Shown: positions 34,214-42,938 of the stretch, one piece after another
How positions within the stretch are numbered: position 1 is the first letter of the stretch
Layout of the letters: every line of letters begins with the position of its first letter
NCBI RefSeq assembly: GCF_003991905.1
Contig: NZ_RSCL01000014.1
Coordinates: 62,001-126,000, forward strand
Reading direction: 5' to 3'
From: Dulcicalothrix desertica PCC 7102
GTDB taxonomy: Bacteria > Cyanobacteriota > Cyanobacteriia > Cyanobacteriales > Nostocaceae
DNA length: 64,000 nt
The notes under the pieces: model-generated
What the model was told of the DNA's origin: nothing
Seen by the model: only the letters and a program-made list of their open reading frames with translations
Database searches by the model: none
Position numbers and translations under genes: made by a program

Positions 34214-34909
34214 TTAAGCAGCGACATTACCACACTTCTCGTTAGCAGGCACTGCCTCCATAATCTTTTTGGGATCGGGTAGGTTAAGATTTGCCATCAA
34301 TTCAATAAACTCACTTTGGGTGAGTCCTACAAACCGAGGATTCCACAGCTTCTCTTCACCAATAGTAGAAACTGTATTTCCTCGATAATCATGACCAGGA
34401 TAAACCAATGTTTCATCAGGCAGTGTCAACAGCCTTTGTGTTATCGATTCATACATACGAAGGGCACTCCCACCTTGGAAGTCAGTTCGCCCACAACCAC
34501 GAATTAACAGTGAATCTCCAGTTAACAGGTTAGTACCATTAACTAGATATGCCATGTGGCTATCAGTATGACCAGGAGTCGTAATTGCTTCTATTTTTAA
34601 ACTTCCTAGCTCCAAGACTTCTCCATCTTTAATAAATTTGTCCGCACAGACTGCTTGAGCATTTTCTGGCACTATTCCAAGACAATCCGTCATTTTTCGT
34701 AGTTTTGCTGTCCCTGTAATATGGTCAGCATGGATGTGGGTTTCTAAGCAATATTTCAAAGTTAGTCCTAGTTCCTTGAGTAATTGGCAATCACGTTCTA
34801 CCCGCTCCAACACTGGGTCAACTAAGATAGCCTCTTTGCTAACTGTGTCGGCAATCAAATAAGTATATGTACTAGTTTCTGCGTCAAAAAGCTGGCGAAA
34901 TAACATCAT
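34214..34909 (-). CDS. ETHE1-like persulfide dioxygenase (MBL fold)
   Basis: A 231-residue metallo-beta-lactamase-fold protein. The iron site is in ETHIHADHITGTAKLR, with further ligands in TPGHTDSHMAYL and YPGHDYRGNT, and the ETHE1-type block GRTDFQGGSALRMYESI. These enzymes oxidise glutathione persulfide with oxygen to sulfite. It is the first gene of the operon with rhodanese, sulfite exporter and ArsR. AGGAG lies six bases before the ATG. Relatives called Blh in BigR operons match this context. An alternative call would be a glyoxalase II-like hydrolase, but the RTDFQGG block argues for a dioxygenase. Confidence 0.9.
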   Translation of the reverse strand: MMLFRQLFDAETSTYTYLIADTVSKEAILVDPVLERVERDCQLLKELGLTLKYCLETHIHADHITGTAKLRKMTDCLGIVPENAQAVCADKFIKDGEVLELGSLKIEAITTPGHTDSHMAYLVNGTNLLTGDSLLIRGCGRTDFQGGSALRMYESITQRLLTLPDETLVYPGHDYRGNTVSTIGEEKLWNPRFVGLTQSEFIELMANLNLPDPKKIMEAVPANEKCGNVAA

Positions 34910-34959
34910 GGCTAACTCCTGGTTAGGTTCTATCTTTCCTTTTTACCTATTTTATCATG

Positions 34960-34979
34960 ATACTACTATATAGTAATAT
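34960..34979 (-). promoter_or_regulatory. ArsR operator at the persulfide operon promoter
   Basis: ATACTACTATATAGTAATAT, an imperfect dyad, lies about 50 bases upstream of the dioxygenase ATG. On the minus strand a TTGACA (34982-34987) sits immediately upstream of it, so binding would cover the -35 to -10 spacer. The near-identical copy at 32768-32787 supports a real regulator site. Confidence 0.72.
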
Positions 34980-34995
34980 AATGTCAAGCAAGGAA

Positions 34996-35015
34996 AGACC
35001 GAGTATATTCGGTCT
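34996..35015. terminator. Palindrome after phosphoketolase, GAGACC family
   Basis: AGACCGAGTATATTCGGTCT, 25 bases after the phosphoketolase stop, is a member of the dispersed GAGACGC/GAGACCG palindrome family (compare 45847). It probably ends the phosphoketolase transcript before the persulfide operon promoter. Confidence 0.6.
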
Positions 35016-35040
35016 CTACATCTAACCTAAAAAGAACTAA

Positions 35041-37422
35041 CTAATACATCCACTTCCAATCGCGAATTTCTGGCATATCTTCACCATGTTCGCGAATGTA
35101 CTGTTTGTGTTCAATTAACTTGTCTTGCAGCATTTGCTTGACATAAGCTACCGAGGCGCCTAATTCAGACACACGGTCAATTACGTCTATTACCAAGTGG
35201 AAGCGGTCTAAATCGTTTAGCACAACCATATCAAATGGTGTGGTGGTGGTTCCCTCTTCCTTGTAACCGCGTACATGTAGGTTTTTATGGTTTGTACGAC
35301 GGTAAGTTAGACGGTTAATTAACCAAGGATAACCGTGGAAGGCAAAAATAATTGGTTTATCTGTTGTAAATAAGGCATCAAAGTCCTTATCTTCTAAACC
35401 GTGAGGATGTTCGCTTTTCGGTAGCAAAGTCATTAAATCCACAACATTGACCACTCGCACTTTTAATTCTGGTAAATTCTGCCGCAAAATATCTACAGCT
35501 GCCAAAGTTTCTAAGGTCGGAACATCACCTGCACAAGCCATGACTACATCCGGTTCACCACCTTTGTCATTGCTTGCCCATTCCCAAATCCCAATTCCTT
35601 TGGTGCAGTGTTTAATTGCTGCGTCCATATTTAGGAATTGTAATGCGGGTTGTTTGCCTGCAATTACCACATTTATGTAGTGACGACTTCGTAGGCAATG
35701 GTCAGTTACTGATAATAAGGTATTGGCATCGGGTGGTAGATAAACGCGAATAATTTCCGATTTCTTGTTTACCACATGGTCGATAAAACCAGGGTCTTGG
35801 TGCGAAAAACCATTGTGGTCTTGGCGCCAAACATGGGAAGTCAATAAATAATTGAGCGATGCTACAGGTCTACGCCAAGGGATATGTCGGGTAGTTTTTA
35901 ACCACTTGGCGTGTTGATTAAACATTGAGTCAATCAGGTGAATAAATGCCTCGTAGCAAGAGAAGAATCCGTGGCGCCCTGTAAGTAAGTATCCTTCTAA
36001 CCAACCTTGGCAAGTATGTTCACTTAAAATTTCCATGACGCGACCATCAGTAGAAAGGTGGTCATCGTAATCATAAGTTTCGGCGACCCAAGTTCTGTTT
36101 GTCACTTCAAATACATCGCCCCACCGATTAGATGCGGTTTCATCGGGACCAAAAATACGGAAGTTTCCAGCTTGTGTGTTGAGTTTCATTACATCCCGCA
36201 GGAATTTACCCATAACGCGAGTTGCTTCAACTTCAACGGTTCCTGGTTTCGTTACTTCCACTGCATAATTAAAGAAGTCAGGCATTTTTAGGTCGCGCAG
36301 CAAAATACCACCGTTGGTATGAGGGTTATCACCCATGCGGCGTTGACCTAGTGGAGCTAGTTCCGCTAATTCTGGAATTAACTTGCCATTTTCATCGAAG
36401 AGTTCCTCTGGCTTATAACTCTTCATCCAATTTTCTAGAAGTGTTACATGTTCTGGCTTGGTCGCCATTTCAGAAAATGGTACTTGGTGTGACCGCCAAT
36501 AATCTTCAGTCTTTTTACCATCAACTTCCTTTGGTCCAGTCCAACCCTTGGGAGTCCGCAAAATAATCATTGGCCATCGCGGACGCTCTTTAACACCATT
36601 TTGACGAGCATCTTCTTGAATTTCTTTAATTTCTCGAATTGCAGTATCGAGAGTTGCAGCCATTAACTGGTGTATTATTTCCGGGTCGGAACCTTCAACA
36701 AAATAAGGATGATAGCCATAACCAACAAACAAGCTATTTAATTCTGCATGGCTAAGGCGTGCCAAAATAGTCGGGTTTGCAATTTTATAACCATTGAGAT
36801 GCAGAACCGGAAGAACGGCACCATCATTCACCGGATTTAAAAATTTATTGGAATGCCAGCTAGTTGCTAAAGGTCCTGTTTCTGCTTCACCATCGCCCAC
36901 AACACAAGCAACTATTAAGTCAGGGTTATCCAAAGCTGCACCGTAAGCGTGCGACAGTGCATATCCTAATTCACCACCTTCGTGAATTGAACCAGGAGTT
37001 TCTGGCGCCACATGGCTGGGAATTCCGCCAGGAAAAGAAAACTGTTTAAAAAGTTTGCCCATTCCCTCTGCATCTTGGGAAACATTAGGGTAATATTCGC
37101 TATAAGTTCCTTCAAGATAAGTGTTAGCAACAAGCCCAGGACCACCATGACCAGGACCTGCAATATAAATCATATTCAAGTCATTCTTTTTGATAACTCT
37201 GTTGAGGTGAACGTAAATAAAGTTCAAACCAGGAGTGGTGCCCCAGTGACCAAGAAGTCTAGGTTTAACGTGTTCTAACTTCAGAGGTTCTTTTAATAGT
37301 GGGTTATCAAGGAGATATATTTGCCCAACAGAAAGATAGTTTGCAGCGCGCCAGTAGGCGTTTATCTTACTAATTTCTTCAATTGACAGAGGTTTGGGTT
37401 GTGTTACATTTACTACTGTCAT
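35041..37422 (-). CDS. xfp: Xylulose-5-phosphate/fructose-6-phosphate phosphoketolase
   Basis: A 793-residue thiamine-diphosphate enzyme splitting xylulose-5-phosphate (or fructose-6-phosphate) with phosphate into acetyl phosphate and a triose (or tetrose) phosphate. The N-terminus has [20 protein letters not shown] and [20 protein letters not shown]; the thiamine motif is [20 protein letters not shown]. The central [17 protein letters not shown] and [10 protein letters not shown] blocks and the C-terminal [17 protein letters not shown] are typical. Full length. It is a single gene on the same strand as the persulfide and pfl operons. It gives acetyl phosphate and thus acetate without carbon loss, complementing fermentation in the dark. 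Confidence 0.96.
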   Translation of the reverse strand: MTVVNVTQPKPLSIEEISKINAYWRAANYLSVGQIYLLDNPLLKEPLKLEHVKPRLLGHWGTTPGLNFIYVHLNRVIKKNDLNMIYIAGPGHGGPGLVANTYLEGTYSEYYPNVSQDAEGMGKLFKQFSFPGGIPSHVAPETPGSIHEGGELGYALSHAYGAALDNPDLIVACVVGDGEAETGPLATSWHSNKFLNPVNDGAVLPVLHLNGYKIANPTILARLSHAELNSLFVGYGYHPYFVEGSDPEIIHQLMAATLDTAIREIKEIQEDARQNGVKERPRWPMIILRTPKGWTGPKEVDGKKTEDYWRSHQVPFSEMATKPEHVTLLENWMKSYKPEELFDENGKLIPELAELAPLGQRRMGDNPHTNGGILLRDLKMPDFFNYAVEVTKPGTVEVEATRVMGKFLRDVMKLNTQAGNFRIFGPDETASNRWGDVFEVTNRTWVAETYDYDDHLSTDGRVMEILSEHTCQGWLEGYLLTGRHGFFSCYEAFIHLIDSMFNQHAKWLKTTRHIPWRRPVASLNYLLTSHVWRQDHNGFSHQDPGFIDHVVNKKSEIIRVYLPPDANTLLSVTDHCLRSRHYINVVIAGKQPALQFLNMDAAIKHCTKGIGIWEWASNDKGGEPDVVMACAGDVPTLETLAAVDILRQNLPELKVRVVNVVDLMTLLPKSEHPHGLEDKDFDALFTTDKPIIFAFHGYPWLINRLTYRRTNHKNLHVRGYKEEGTTTTPFDMVVLNDLDRFHLVIDVIDRVSELGASVAYVKQMLQDKLIEHKQYIREHGEDMPEIRDWKWMY

Positions 37423-37854
37423 ATTAAAACCTCAAAGCTATAATTATTTATTTCGGTATTCGTTTGAGACTCGCTACAGGATAATGGCCTTAACAACAGA
37501 TGACCAATTGCAGACAAGTTGCAATTCAGTTCTTTGTAGTCTGAACTAAAAAAGACTAATAAAATTCATTAATGTTTGCCTTTACATTTTCCAGGTATCA
37601 AACCATCTAATTAGCGATTGAGTACCAATTGTAAATTCATACCAAAATTAAGTGTTGGCTTGGTACTTTTCTATGCCGATTACATGCTATTCGATAAGCC
37701 AAGGTTTGTCAATTGAAAATTCAAGCTGACCGAATTAAAATCAAATTTTTAAGCTTTGATTATGAGTTTTAACTATTACCTTAGTGAACTTTAGCTACGC
37801 TATTATACATTAAAGTTCACTATACTGTCTGTCCGGTAGCGGACATAAGGTAAA
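37423..37854. other. Gap between phosphoketolase and the Crp-family gene
   Basis: No coding sequence. ATTGCAGACAAGTTGCAAT near 37511 is an inverted pair (ATTGC / GCAAT) at a plausible regulator distance upstream of phosphoketolase. Otherwise nothing stands out. Confidence 0.35.
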
Positions 37855-38571
37855 TCATTTGATAGCATTAAGTAAACGATTAGATTCAAGTTTAATGATT
37901 TTGTAACATTCACAAGCTGTGTCTTCTAGTTTTTCCAAACTTAAAATTGTGATTATGCCTCGGCGGTAGCGAATAATACCTGCTTTTTGTAGTATTCCTG
38001 CTGCTTCAGTAATACCTGAGCGACGAGAACCTAACATTTGAGCAATGTACTCATGTGTCATTGAAAACTCGTCAACTTGCAAACAATCGCGTACCATTAG
38101 CAGCAATCGAGCAAGACGTTCTTCTGTATGATGCAAACGATTACAAGCAGATGTTTGGGAGACTTGAGTCAATCGCGCCTGAATATAACAAAGTAACAAG
38201 AATTGAAAATACCCTCCTTTATTAAACTCTGCTTTTAATAGTTTTGCTTCTATACGCATTGCACTACCAGCAATTTGAACCATCGCGAGGCTAATACTAG
38301 AATTGCCACCTAATATAATAGGAAGACCAATCATCCCTTCTTTGCCAATTAAACCAATTTCTACTGATGCATTCTCTTTCGTTATCGCTACCAAAGAAAT
38401 CATGCCTTGATTAGGAAAATATGCATACTTCATAAATTCCCCTGGTTGATAAATAACTTGGTGAAGCGGTAAATCTACAAGCTGAAATTGTTGAATTATA
38501 AATTGGTATTCTTCTGTAGGTAAAGTTGCAAGTAATATATTTTGTGGAGTTTGCTTAGATAAGTTGTTCAT
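37855..38571 (-). CDS. Crp/Fnr-family transcriptional regulator
   Basis: A 238-residue protein. Residues about 15-140 form a cyclic-nucleotide-binding-like beta roll (HQVIYQPGEFMKYAYFPNQG, VEIGLIGKEGMIGLP), lacking the RSA phosphate cassette needed for cAMP. The C-terminal winged helix is FSMTHEYIAQMLGSRRSGIT and ILQKAGIIRYRRGIITI. It belongs to the subgroup with a MIGLP block rather than the oxygen-sensing Fnr group, since no N-terminal cysteine cluster exists. The signal is unknown. A 7-3-7 dyad just upstream may be its own operator. Its place between phosphoketolase and the membrane protein suggests local control, without direct proof. Confidence 0.85.
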   Translation of the reverse strand: MNNLSKQTPQNILLATLPTEEYQFIIQQFQLVDLPLHQVIYQPGEFMKYAYFPNQGMISLVAITKENASVEIGLIGKEGMIGLPIILGGNSSISLAMVQIAGSAMRIEAKLLKAEFNKGGYFQFLLLCYIQARLTQVSQTSACNRLHHTEERLARLLLMVRDCLQVDEFSMTHEYIAQMLGSRRSGITEAAGILQKAGIIRYRRGIITILSLEKLEDTACECYKIIKLESNRLLNAIK

Positions 38572-38592
38572 ATATTCCTCACATTCATAAAT

Positions 38593-38609
38593 AGAATCAC
38601 GCTGATTCT
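38593..38609 (-). promoter_or_regulatory. Candidate operator upstream of the Crp-family gene
   Basis: AGAATCA-CGC-TGATTCT is a perfect 7-bp dyad with a 3-bp centre, 21 bases before the start codon of the Crp-family gene. Position and symmetry suggest autoregulation. Confidence 0.45.
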
Positions 38610-39410
38610 TATCATCTGTAAGCGATGAAGTGGATTGAAATTAATATTTATCTTTAATAATGACAGGATACTACTAGCTACCTAAGTAAATTTAAGTAAG
38701 CTTGCTCTGCTTTATTTGTATAGTAATGTAGATAAATAAATACTCAGGCCTTTAAGTTGTAATCAGCAGTAACTTTGCGTTGAAATATACGTCAAAAACA
38801 CAGGAACAGGAAAAATAGCTAAGAAAAACAGTAATGTAATTAGTATATGAGTCCTAGTTTAAGATGCTATCCTACGGGAAAAGCTGCGCTTTAGGTTACG
38901 CTTACGCTACACGAGCGCATGACCACATTGGATCGATTATTCTGTGAGCTTCTCTAAAGTCTTGTGGTACATAACCAGCCAAACTTGATGATTACCATCG
39001 ATATTTGACAAAGGTTTATATTGTGCCCTTTAATCCTCCCATCTATCTTCCTATATATATATATGAAGAAGTTGAGGAAATTGTGAGGATGCTAACTTTA
39101 ATTGTACTTTATAATGCAAAATTACTATTATTTAATGAAGATTATAAGAAATGTTATGCACTAAGCACTACCTCAGATCTTGCACCTTAACTTTATTGAG
39201 AAGAAAAAAGCTTGTAATACCTATTCTTACGTAGGGTGGGCAGTGCCCACCTTACTTTGCTCTCGAAGGTGCATTCCGGTAAGCTACCCGTCCGGCGCCT
39301 CAAACCTATTTAACGCCTAGCCAATAATTATGTGACAAATGATACATGACTTTGATAAGTTCTGTTATGTTGTAATGGAATAAAAATTTAAAGTATGAGG
39401 GAGTTAGACA
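38610..39410. other. Long gap with dispersed repeats
   Basis: GC-rich repeat mosaic (CTACGGGAAAAGCTGCGC..., about 38873-38925), related to the one at 17988-18125. Palindrome GTAGGGTGGGCAGTGCCCAC followed by CTTAC (39231-39255). A short plus-strand open frame near 39005 contains an IYIYEE low-complexity run and is not convincing. Nothing else is recognised. Confidence 0.5.
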
Positions 39411-40100
39411 GTGATTAGCAGCAGTTTTTTTCGATTAGGGGTTTGGGGAAAATGGATGCTTTTTACAGTTATAGGCTTTATTATTGGTGGGCTTGTTGGT
39501 ACTGCGGTTGCATTTGTAAGTGTTCCTGTAGTGAGTTCATTAATAGCTTTCATACCAGGAGCAAACAATCAAGGAGCAATTGGTTATATACTTATTGGCT
39601 GTGGGATTATTGGTGCGGCAGTTGCTGGTGCGGTAATTGGTGGATTGCAATGGTTAGTTTTGCAACAGTGGTTTGAGCAAGCTCGTTGGTGGATACTTAC
39701 TAGTGCTGTCGGTTGGATTGGAATTATAGTTGCCGTAATTGCTTTAGCTTATACCCATGTGGGTGGGCCAGTTGGTCAACCGGATGGAAGTTTTGTGGAA
39801 ACAACTCTTTGGGATAATAGAGAAGCAATAGCAAGGTCAGTAGCTGGTGTGCTAATAGCTGCTTTGATAATAGGGGTTCTCCAATCGTTAGCGCTTAGAT
39901 TTACATTCCAGAAAGCAGGATTATGGATAGTTATGAATATGGTGGTGTTTTTAATTGCATCAGCAATTATGGTTTTGTGGGTACGGGGTGCTGGTGGAAT
40001 GTTTGGTATTCCAGTTTTTTTTGCTGCTTATTCACCATTCTATGCAGCTATTAGTGGTATAACAATTCTTCTACTACAAGCTCAAACAAATAACCACTGA
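39411..40100 (+). CDS. Polytopic membrane protein of unknown function
   Basis: A 229-residue protein from a GTG start preceded by GAGGGAG. It has about six hydrophobic segments with glycine-zipper patterns (FIIGGLVGTAVAFVSV, GYILIGCGIIGAAVAGAVIG) and two aromatic segments (LQWLVLQQWFEQARWWI). A polar loop HVGGPVGQPDGSFVETTLWD lies between helices. The pattern resembles cyanobacterial glycine-rich membrane proteins, but I cannot assign a family. It stands alone between the two Crp-family genes and is convergent with the DNR-like regulator. Confidence 0.7.
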   Translation: MISSSFFRLGVWGKWMLFTVIGFIIGGLVGTAVAFVSVPVVSSLIAFIPGANNQGAIGYILIGCGIIGAAVAGAVIGGLQWLVLQQWFEQARWWILTSAVGWIGIIVAVIALAYTHVGGPVGQPDGSFVETTLWDNREAIARSVAGVLIAALIIGVLQSLALRFTFQKAGLWIVMNMVVFLIASAIMVLWVRGAGGMFGIPVFFAAYSPFYAAISGITILLLQAQTNNH

Positions 40101-40129
40101 ACAATGAATTATGGCGATGGTGAGTTAGA

Positions 40130-40828
40130 TTAAATACCATCAAGTAATTTGCTCAAACGCTCACGATTAAGCAGGCTAATTTTAGAACCATCTATTTCAA
40201 TTAAACCGTCGCGACTCAGTTTGTAAAAAACGCGCGATAGGGTTTCGGGAATTGTGCCCAACATCGCTGCTAATTGTCCTTTCGTTAAATCAAGTTCTAC
40301 AGTTTCAGCGTTGCCTGTCCGTTCGCTTAAACTCAATAAATAAGTTGCGAGTCGAGCTGGAACTTCTCGCAATGAGAGATTATCAACTAAATGAGAAAAT
40401 CGTCGTAGATGACGAGCAAAGCTTTTGAGCATATTAATTGTCAAAGTTGGTTGCTGTTCTAACAATTGCACAAAGGAATTACGGGGAAAAAATAACAACT
40501 CTGCTTTCTCAATCGTTGCTGCTGAAGCGGGATAACATTTACCATCGAAAGCAGGTACTTCTGCAAAATGATCCCCCAACCCAAAAACGTGCAGAATTTG
40601 TTCTTTACCCTCTGCTGACTGCTTAAAAACCTTTACCCTACCTGATTTAATAACGAAGAAACCCCTTGCTTCATCTCCCTGGTGAAAGATAATATCTCCC
40701 TTACCATAAAATTGGTCGATTGCAATTTGCTTAATAATAGCGAGTTCCTCTTTTGATAACCCTTGGAACATCTGACTTTGACTTAGAAAATTCACAATTT
40801 CTGACGGTTCGTTAATAAAGCTTTTCAT
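40130..40828 (-). CDS. Crp/Fnr-family regulator, DNR/HcpR-like
   Basis: About 232 residues from the ATG at 40828; an ATG 19 codons earlier would add a tail unlike relatives. The sensor domain has FQGLSKEELAIIKQIA, GDIIFHQGDEARGFFVIKSG and the ILHVFGLGDHFAEVPAFDG block typical of DNR-type nitric-oxide regulators. There is no N-terminal Cys cluster, so it is not an oxygen-sensing Fnr. The winged helix has LTKGQLAAMLGTIPETLSRV, whose E-x2-SR contacts suit TTGA half-sites. It diverges from hcp, which has a perfect TTGAC-N4-GTCAA box. NO sensing through heme is inference from family and context. Confidence 0.85.
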   Translation of the reverse strand: MKSFINEPSEIVNFLSQSQMFQGLSKEELAIIKQIAIDQFYGKGDIIFHQGDEARGFFVIKSGRVKVFKQSAEGKEQILHVFGLGDHFAEVPAFDGKCYPASAATIEKAELLFFPRNSFVQLLEQQPTLTINMLKSFARHLRRFSHLVDNLSLREVPARLATYLLSLSERTGNAETVELDLTKGQLAAMLGTIPETLSRVFYKLSRDGLIEIDGSKISLLNRERLSKLLDGI

Positions 40829-40895
40829 ATCGTAATATTTTTTAATTATTTGAAAACATACTCTTACTACTTTAGCCGAAATCATGAATTTCTAT

Positions 40896-41025
40896 CTAGT
40901 GGTTCATGTCAATAGTTTTGGGGTGGTATATTTTTTACCACAGAGACGCAGAGGACACAGAGAAAATAATCGGAGAAATTTAAAATCGGCGCCTACACCC
41001 CAAAATTAATGACACGAACCATTAG
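40896..41025. mobile_element. Palindromic MITE-like element, 130 bp
   Basis: 30-bp terminal inverted repeats (left 40896-40925, starting CTAGTGGTTCATGTC; right 40996-41025) match at 26 of 30 positions. No coding capacity. The interior holds ACCACAGAGACGCAGAGGAC. It lies between the DNR-like gene and hcp, upstream of the hcp control region. Confidence 0.65.
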
Positions 41026-41080
41026 TTTTCTAATGGGCGCCGCCTATCACATATTATAGTAATTGTCAAAAATTATACAT

Positions 41081-41108
41081 GTAGAGACGCGATTAATCGC
41101 GTCTCTAC
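41081..41108. repeat. Perfect 28-bp palindrome, GAGACGC family
   Basis: GTAGAGACGCGATT followed by AATCGCGTCTCTAC is a perfect inverted repeat. It is the longest member of the family found at 7829, 8621, 34996 and 45847. Here it lies upstream of hcp, not after a gene, about 50 bp before the regulator box. Confidence 0.8.
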
Positions 41109-41155
41109 AACGGGAATACAAAGAAAATATAAAGAATTACATTTACCTATCAATT

Positions 41156-41171
41156 TTTGACTTAAGTCAAA
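41156..41171 (+). promoter_or_regulatory. Fnr/DNR-type box of the hcp promoter
   Basis: TTTGACTTAAGTCAAA is a perfect 16-bp palindrome of the form TTGAC-N4-GTCAA. A -10-like TATAGG lies at 41192-41197, so the start would fall near 41204 and the box centre (41163.5) would be about 41 bases upstream, the class II activator position. The ribosome site AGGAG follows before the hcp ATG. Confidence 0.8.
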
Positions 41172-41229
41172 GAAAGCTACGAGCCAGATTTTATAGGATA
41201 CACGCAGACAAGGAAGAGGAGAGAACAAT

Positions 41230-42909
41230 ATGTTTTGCGAACAATGCGAACAAACCGCCAGCGGACAAGGATGCCACCAGTGGGGTGCGTGTGGTAAAAG
41301 CCCAGAGGTTAACGGCGTTCACGATTTATTGATTTATTGTCTGCGAGGTCTTGCACCTGTAGCATTAGGCGCCCACAAGTTAGGCATCTCGACTCATAAT
41401 ATAGATGTGTTTACCTGCGAAGCAATGTTTGCCACAATGACAAATGTGAACTTCGACCAAAAACGCCTTAACGATTATGTTCGGCGTGCAATAGCCTATC
41501 GCGAACAGCTAAAACTCCAAATACAGCAAGCTACAGGTGTAGCACAAACATGGTCAGATATATCCTGTTATCAACCCAATTTTGATGATAGCTTGGCAGA
41601 ACAAGGTCAAGACATTACTCTTAAATTTATTAGTCAATCGGGAACAAATGTTGACATTTTCTCTCTTAAACTAACAGTACTGTATGGTCTCAAAGGGGTA
41701 GCTTCTTACGCATTCCATGCCCAAGAATTGGGACAAGAAGACGAACGAGTTTATAAATTCTGTTATGAAGCTTTAGCAAACCTCGATAATCAAGACTTAA
41801 GTTTAGATCATTGGGTAAACTTAGCGTTGAAAGTTGGTGAAATTAACCTGCTAACAATGGAACTTCTAGATGCTGGACACACTAGCACTTACGGTCATCC
41901 CGTTCCTACTTTAGTTGACCTTCATGCAAAAGCTGGTAAAGCAATTTTAGTTTCCGGTCACGATATCCCCCAACTAGAAGCAATACTAAAACAAACGGTT
42001 GGTACTAGTATTACAGTTTACACTCATGGCGAATTGTTACCTGCTCATGGTTATCCCCGTCTCAAACAAACCTATCCCCATCTCTACGGGCACTATGGTA
42101 CAGCTTGGCAGAACCAGACTAAGGAATTTGCAAAATTCCCAGGTGCGATTATTATTACTACCAATTGCTTGATGCCACCCCATGCTAACTATGAAGATAA
42201 GTTATTTAGTATTGGTCCAGTTGGCTATCCAGGATTGAATTATTTGAATGCTGGGGTTGATGGTAGCATTGATTTTGCTCCTGCAATTCGTAAAGCTCTA
42301 GAACTGCCAGAATTTAGAGAAGATGAAGTTACAAATGTACCCCGTCAAGTAACAACAGGCTTTGCACGAAATGCGATTTTGAGCGTTGCAGATCAAATAA
42401 TAACAGCCGTTAAAGCAGGACAAATTCGCCATTTCTTCTTGATTGGAGGTTGCGACGGCGCCAAACCCGACCGCAATTATTATACCGAATTAGTAGAAAA
42501 AGTTCCCAATGATTGTATCATTTTAACTCTTGCCTGTGGTAAATTCCGCTTCTTTGACAAGGATTTGGGTGATATTGGTGGAATTCCGCGCTTACTCGAT
42601 GTTGGTCAATGTAACGATGCTTACTCAGCAATTCAAATTGCATTAGCGCTAGCAAATGCCTTTGAGGTGGATGTAAACGAGTTACCGCTATCAATGATTT
42701 TATCTTGGTACGAGCAGAAAGCCGTTGCGATTTTACTCACCTTGCTCTACTTAGGAATTAAAGATATTCGCCTTGGCCCAACTCTACCAGCATTTATCTC
42801 ACCAAACGTATTTAAGCTGCTGTCACAGAAATATAACTTACAGCCCATTACCAAACCAGATGCTGACTTAGCGGCTTGTCTCGCTCCAGAAAGCTATGCC
42901 TTACAATAA
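41230..42909 (+). CDS. hcp: Hydroxylamine reductase / hybrid-cluster protein
   Basis: A 559-residue Hcp. The N-terminal cluster cysteines are C3, C6, C15 and C21 in MFCEQCEQTASGQGCHQWGA and the following residues. Hybrid-cluster ligands are in ILVSGHDIPQLE, TITVYTHGELLPAHGYP-like text, TNCLMPP, LIGGCDGAKPDRNYY and LACGKFRF. Hcp reduces nitric oxide to nitrous oxide and hydroxylamine to ammonia in low oxygen, protecting against nitrosative stress. The ATG has GAAGAGGAG upstream. It is the first gene of a unit with a methyltransferase and faces the DNR-like regulator. No hcr reductase gene is adjacent, so the electron donor is unknown. Confidence 0.95.
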   Translation: MFCEQCEQTASGQGCHQWGACGKSPEVNGVHDLLIYCLRGLAPVALGAHKLGISTHNIDVFTCEAMFATMTNVNFDQKRLNDYVRRAIAYREQLKLQIQQATGVAQTWSDISCYQPNFDDSLAEQGQDITLKFISQSGTNVDIFSLKLTVLYGLKGVASYAFHAQELGQEDERVYKFCYEALANLDNQDLSLDHWVNLALKVGEINLLTMELLDAGHTSTYGHPVPTLVDLHAKAGKAILVSGHDIPQLEAILKQTVGTSITVYTHGELLPAHGYPRLKQTYPHLYGHYGTAWQNQTKEFAKFPGAIIITTNCLMPPHANYEDKLFSIGPVGYPGLNYLNAGVDGSIDFAPAIRKALELPEFREDEVTNVPRQVTTGFARNAILSVADQIITAVKAGQIRHFFLIGGCDGAKPDRNYYTELVEKVPNDCIILTLACGKFRFFDKDLGDIGGIPRLLDVGQCNDAYSAIQIALALANAFEVDVNELPLSMILSWYEQKAVAILLTLLYLGIKDIRLGPTLPAFISPNVFKLLSQKYNLQPITKPDADLAACLAPESYALQ

Positions 42910-42938
42910 ATAGTGCAGCGTCGCTTCAAAGTAGACTG

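Noticed and set aside
39005-39190. 61-codon plus-strand open frame
   Set aside because: Low-complexity tyrosine/isoleucine run from a TATATA repeat, no ribosome site, no family resemblance.
40130-40885. Oxygen-sensing Fnr with an iron-sulfur cluster
   Set aside because: The N-terminus has only one cysteine even in the longest version, so the four-cysteine cluster is missing.
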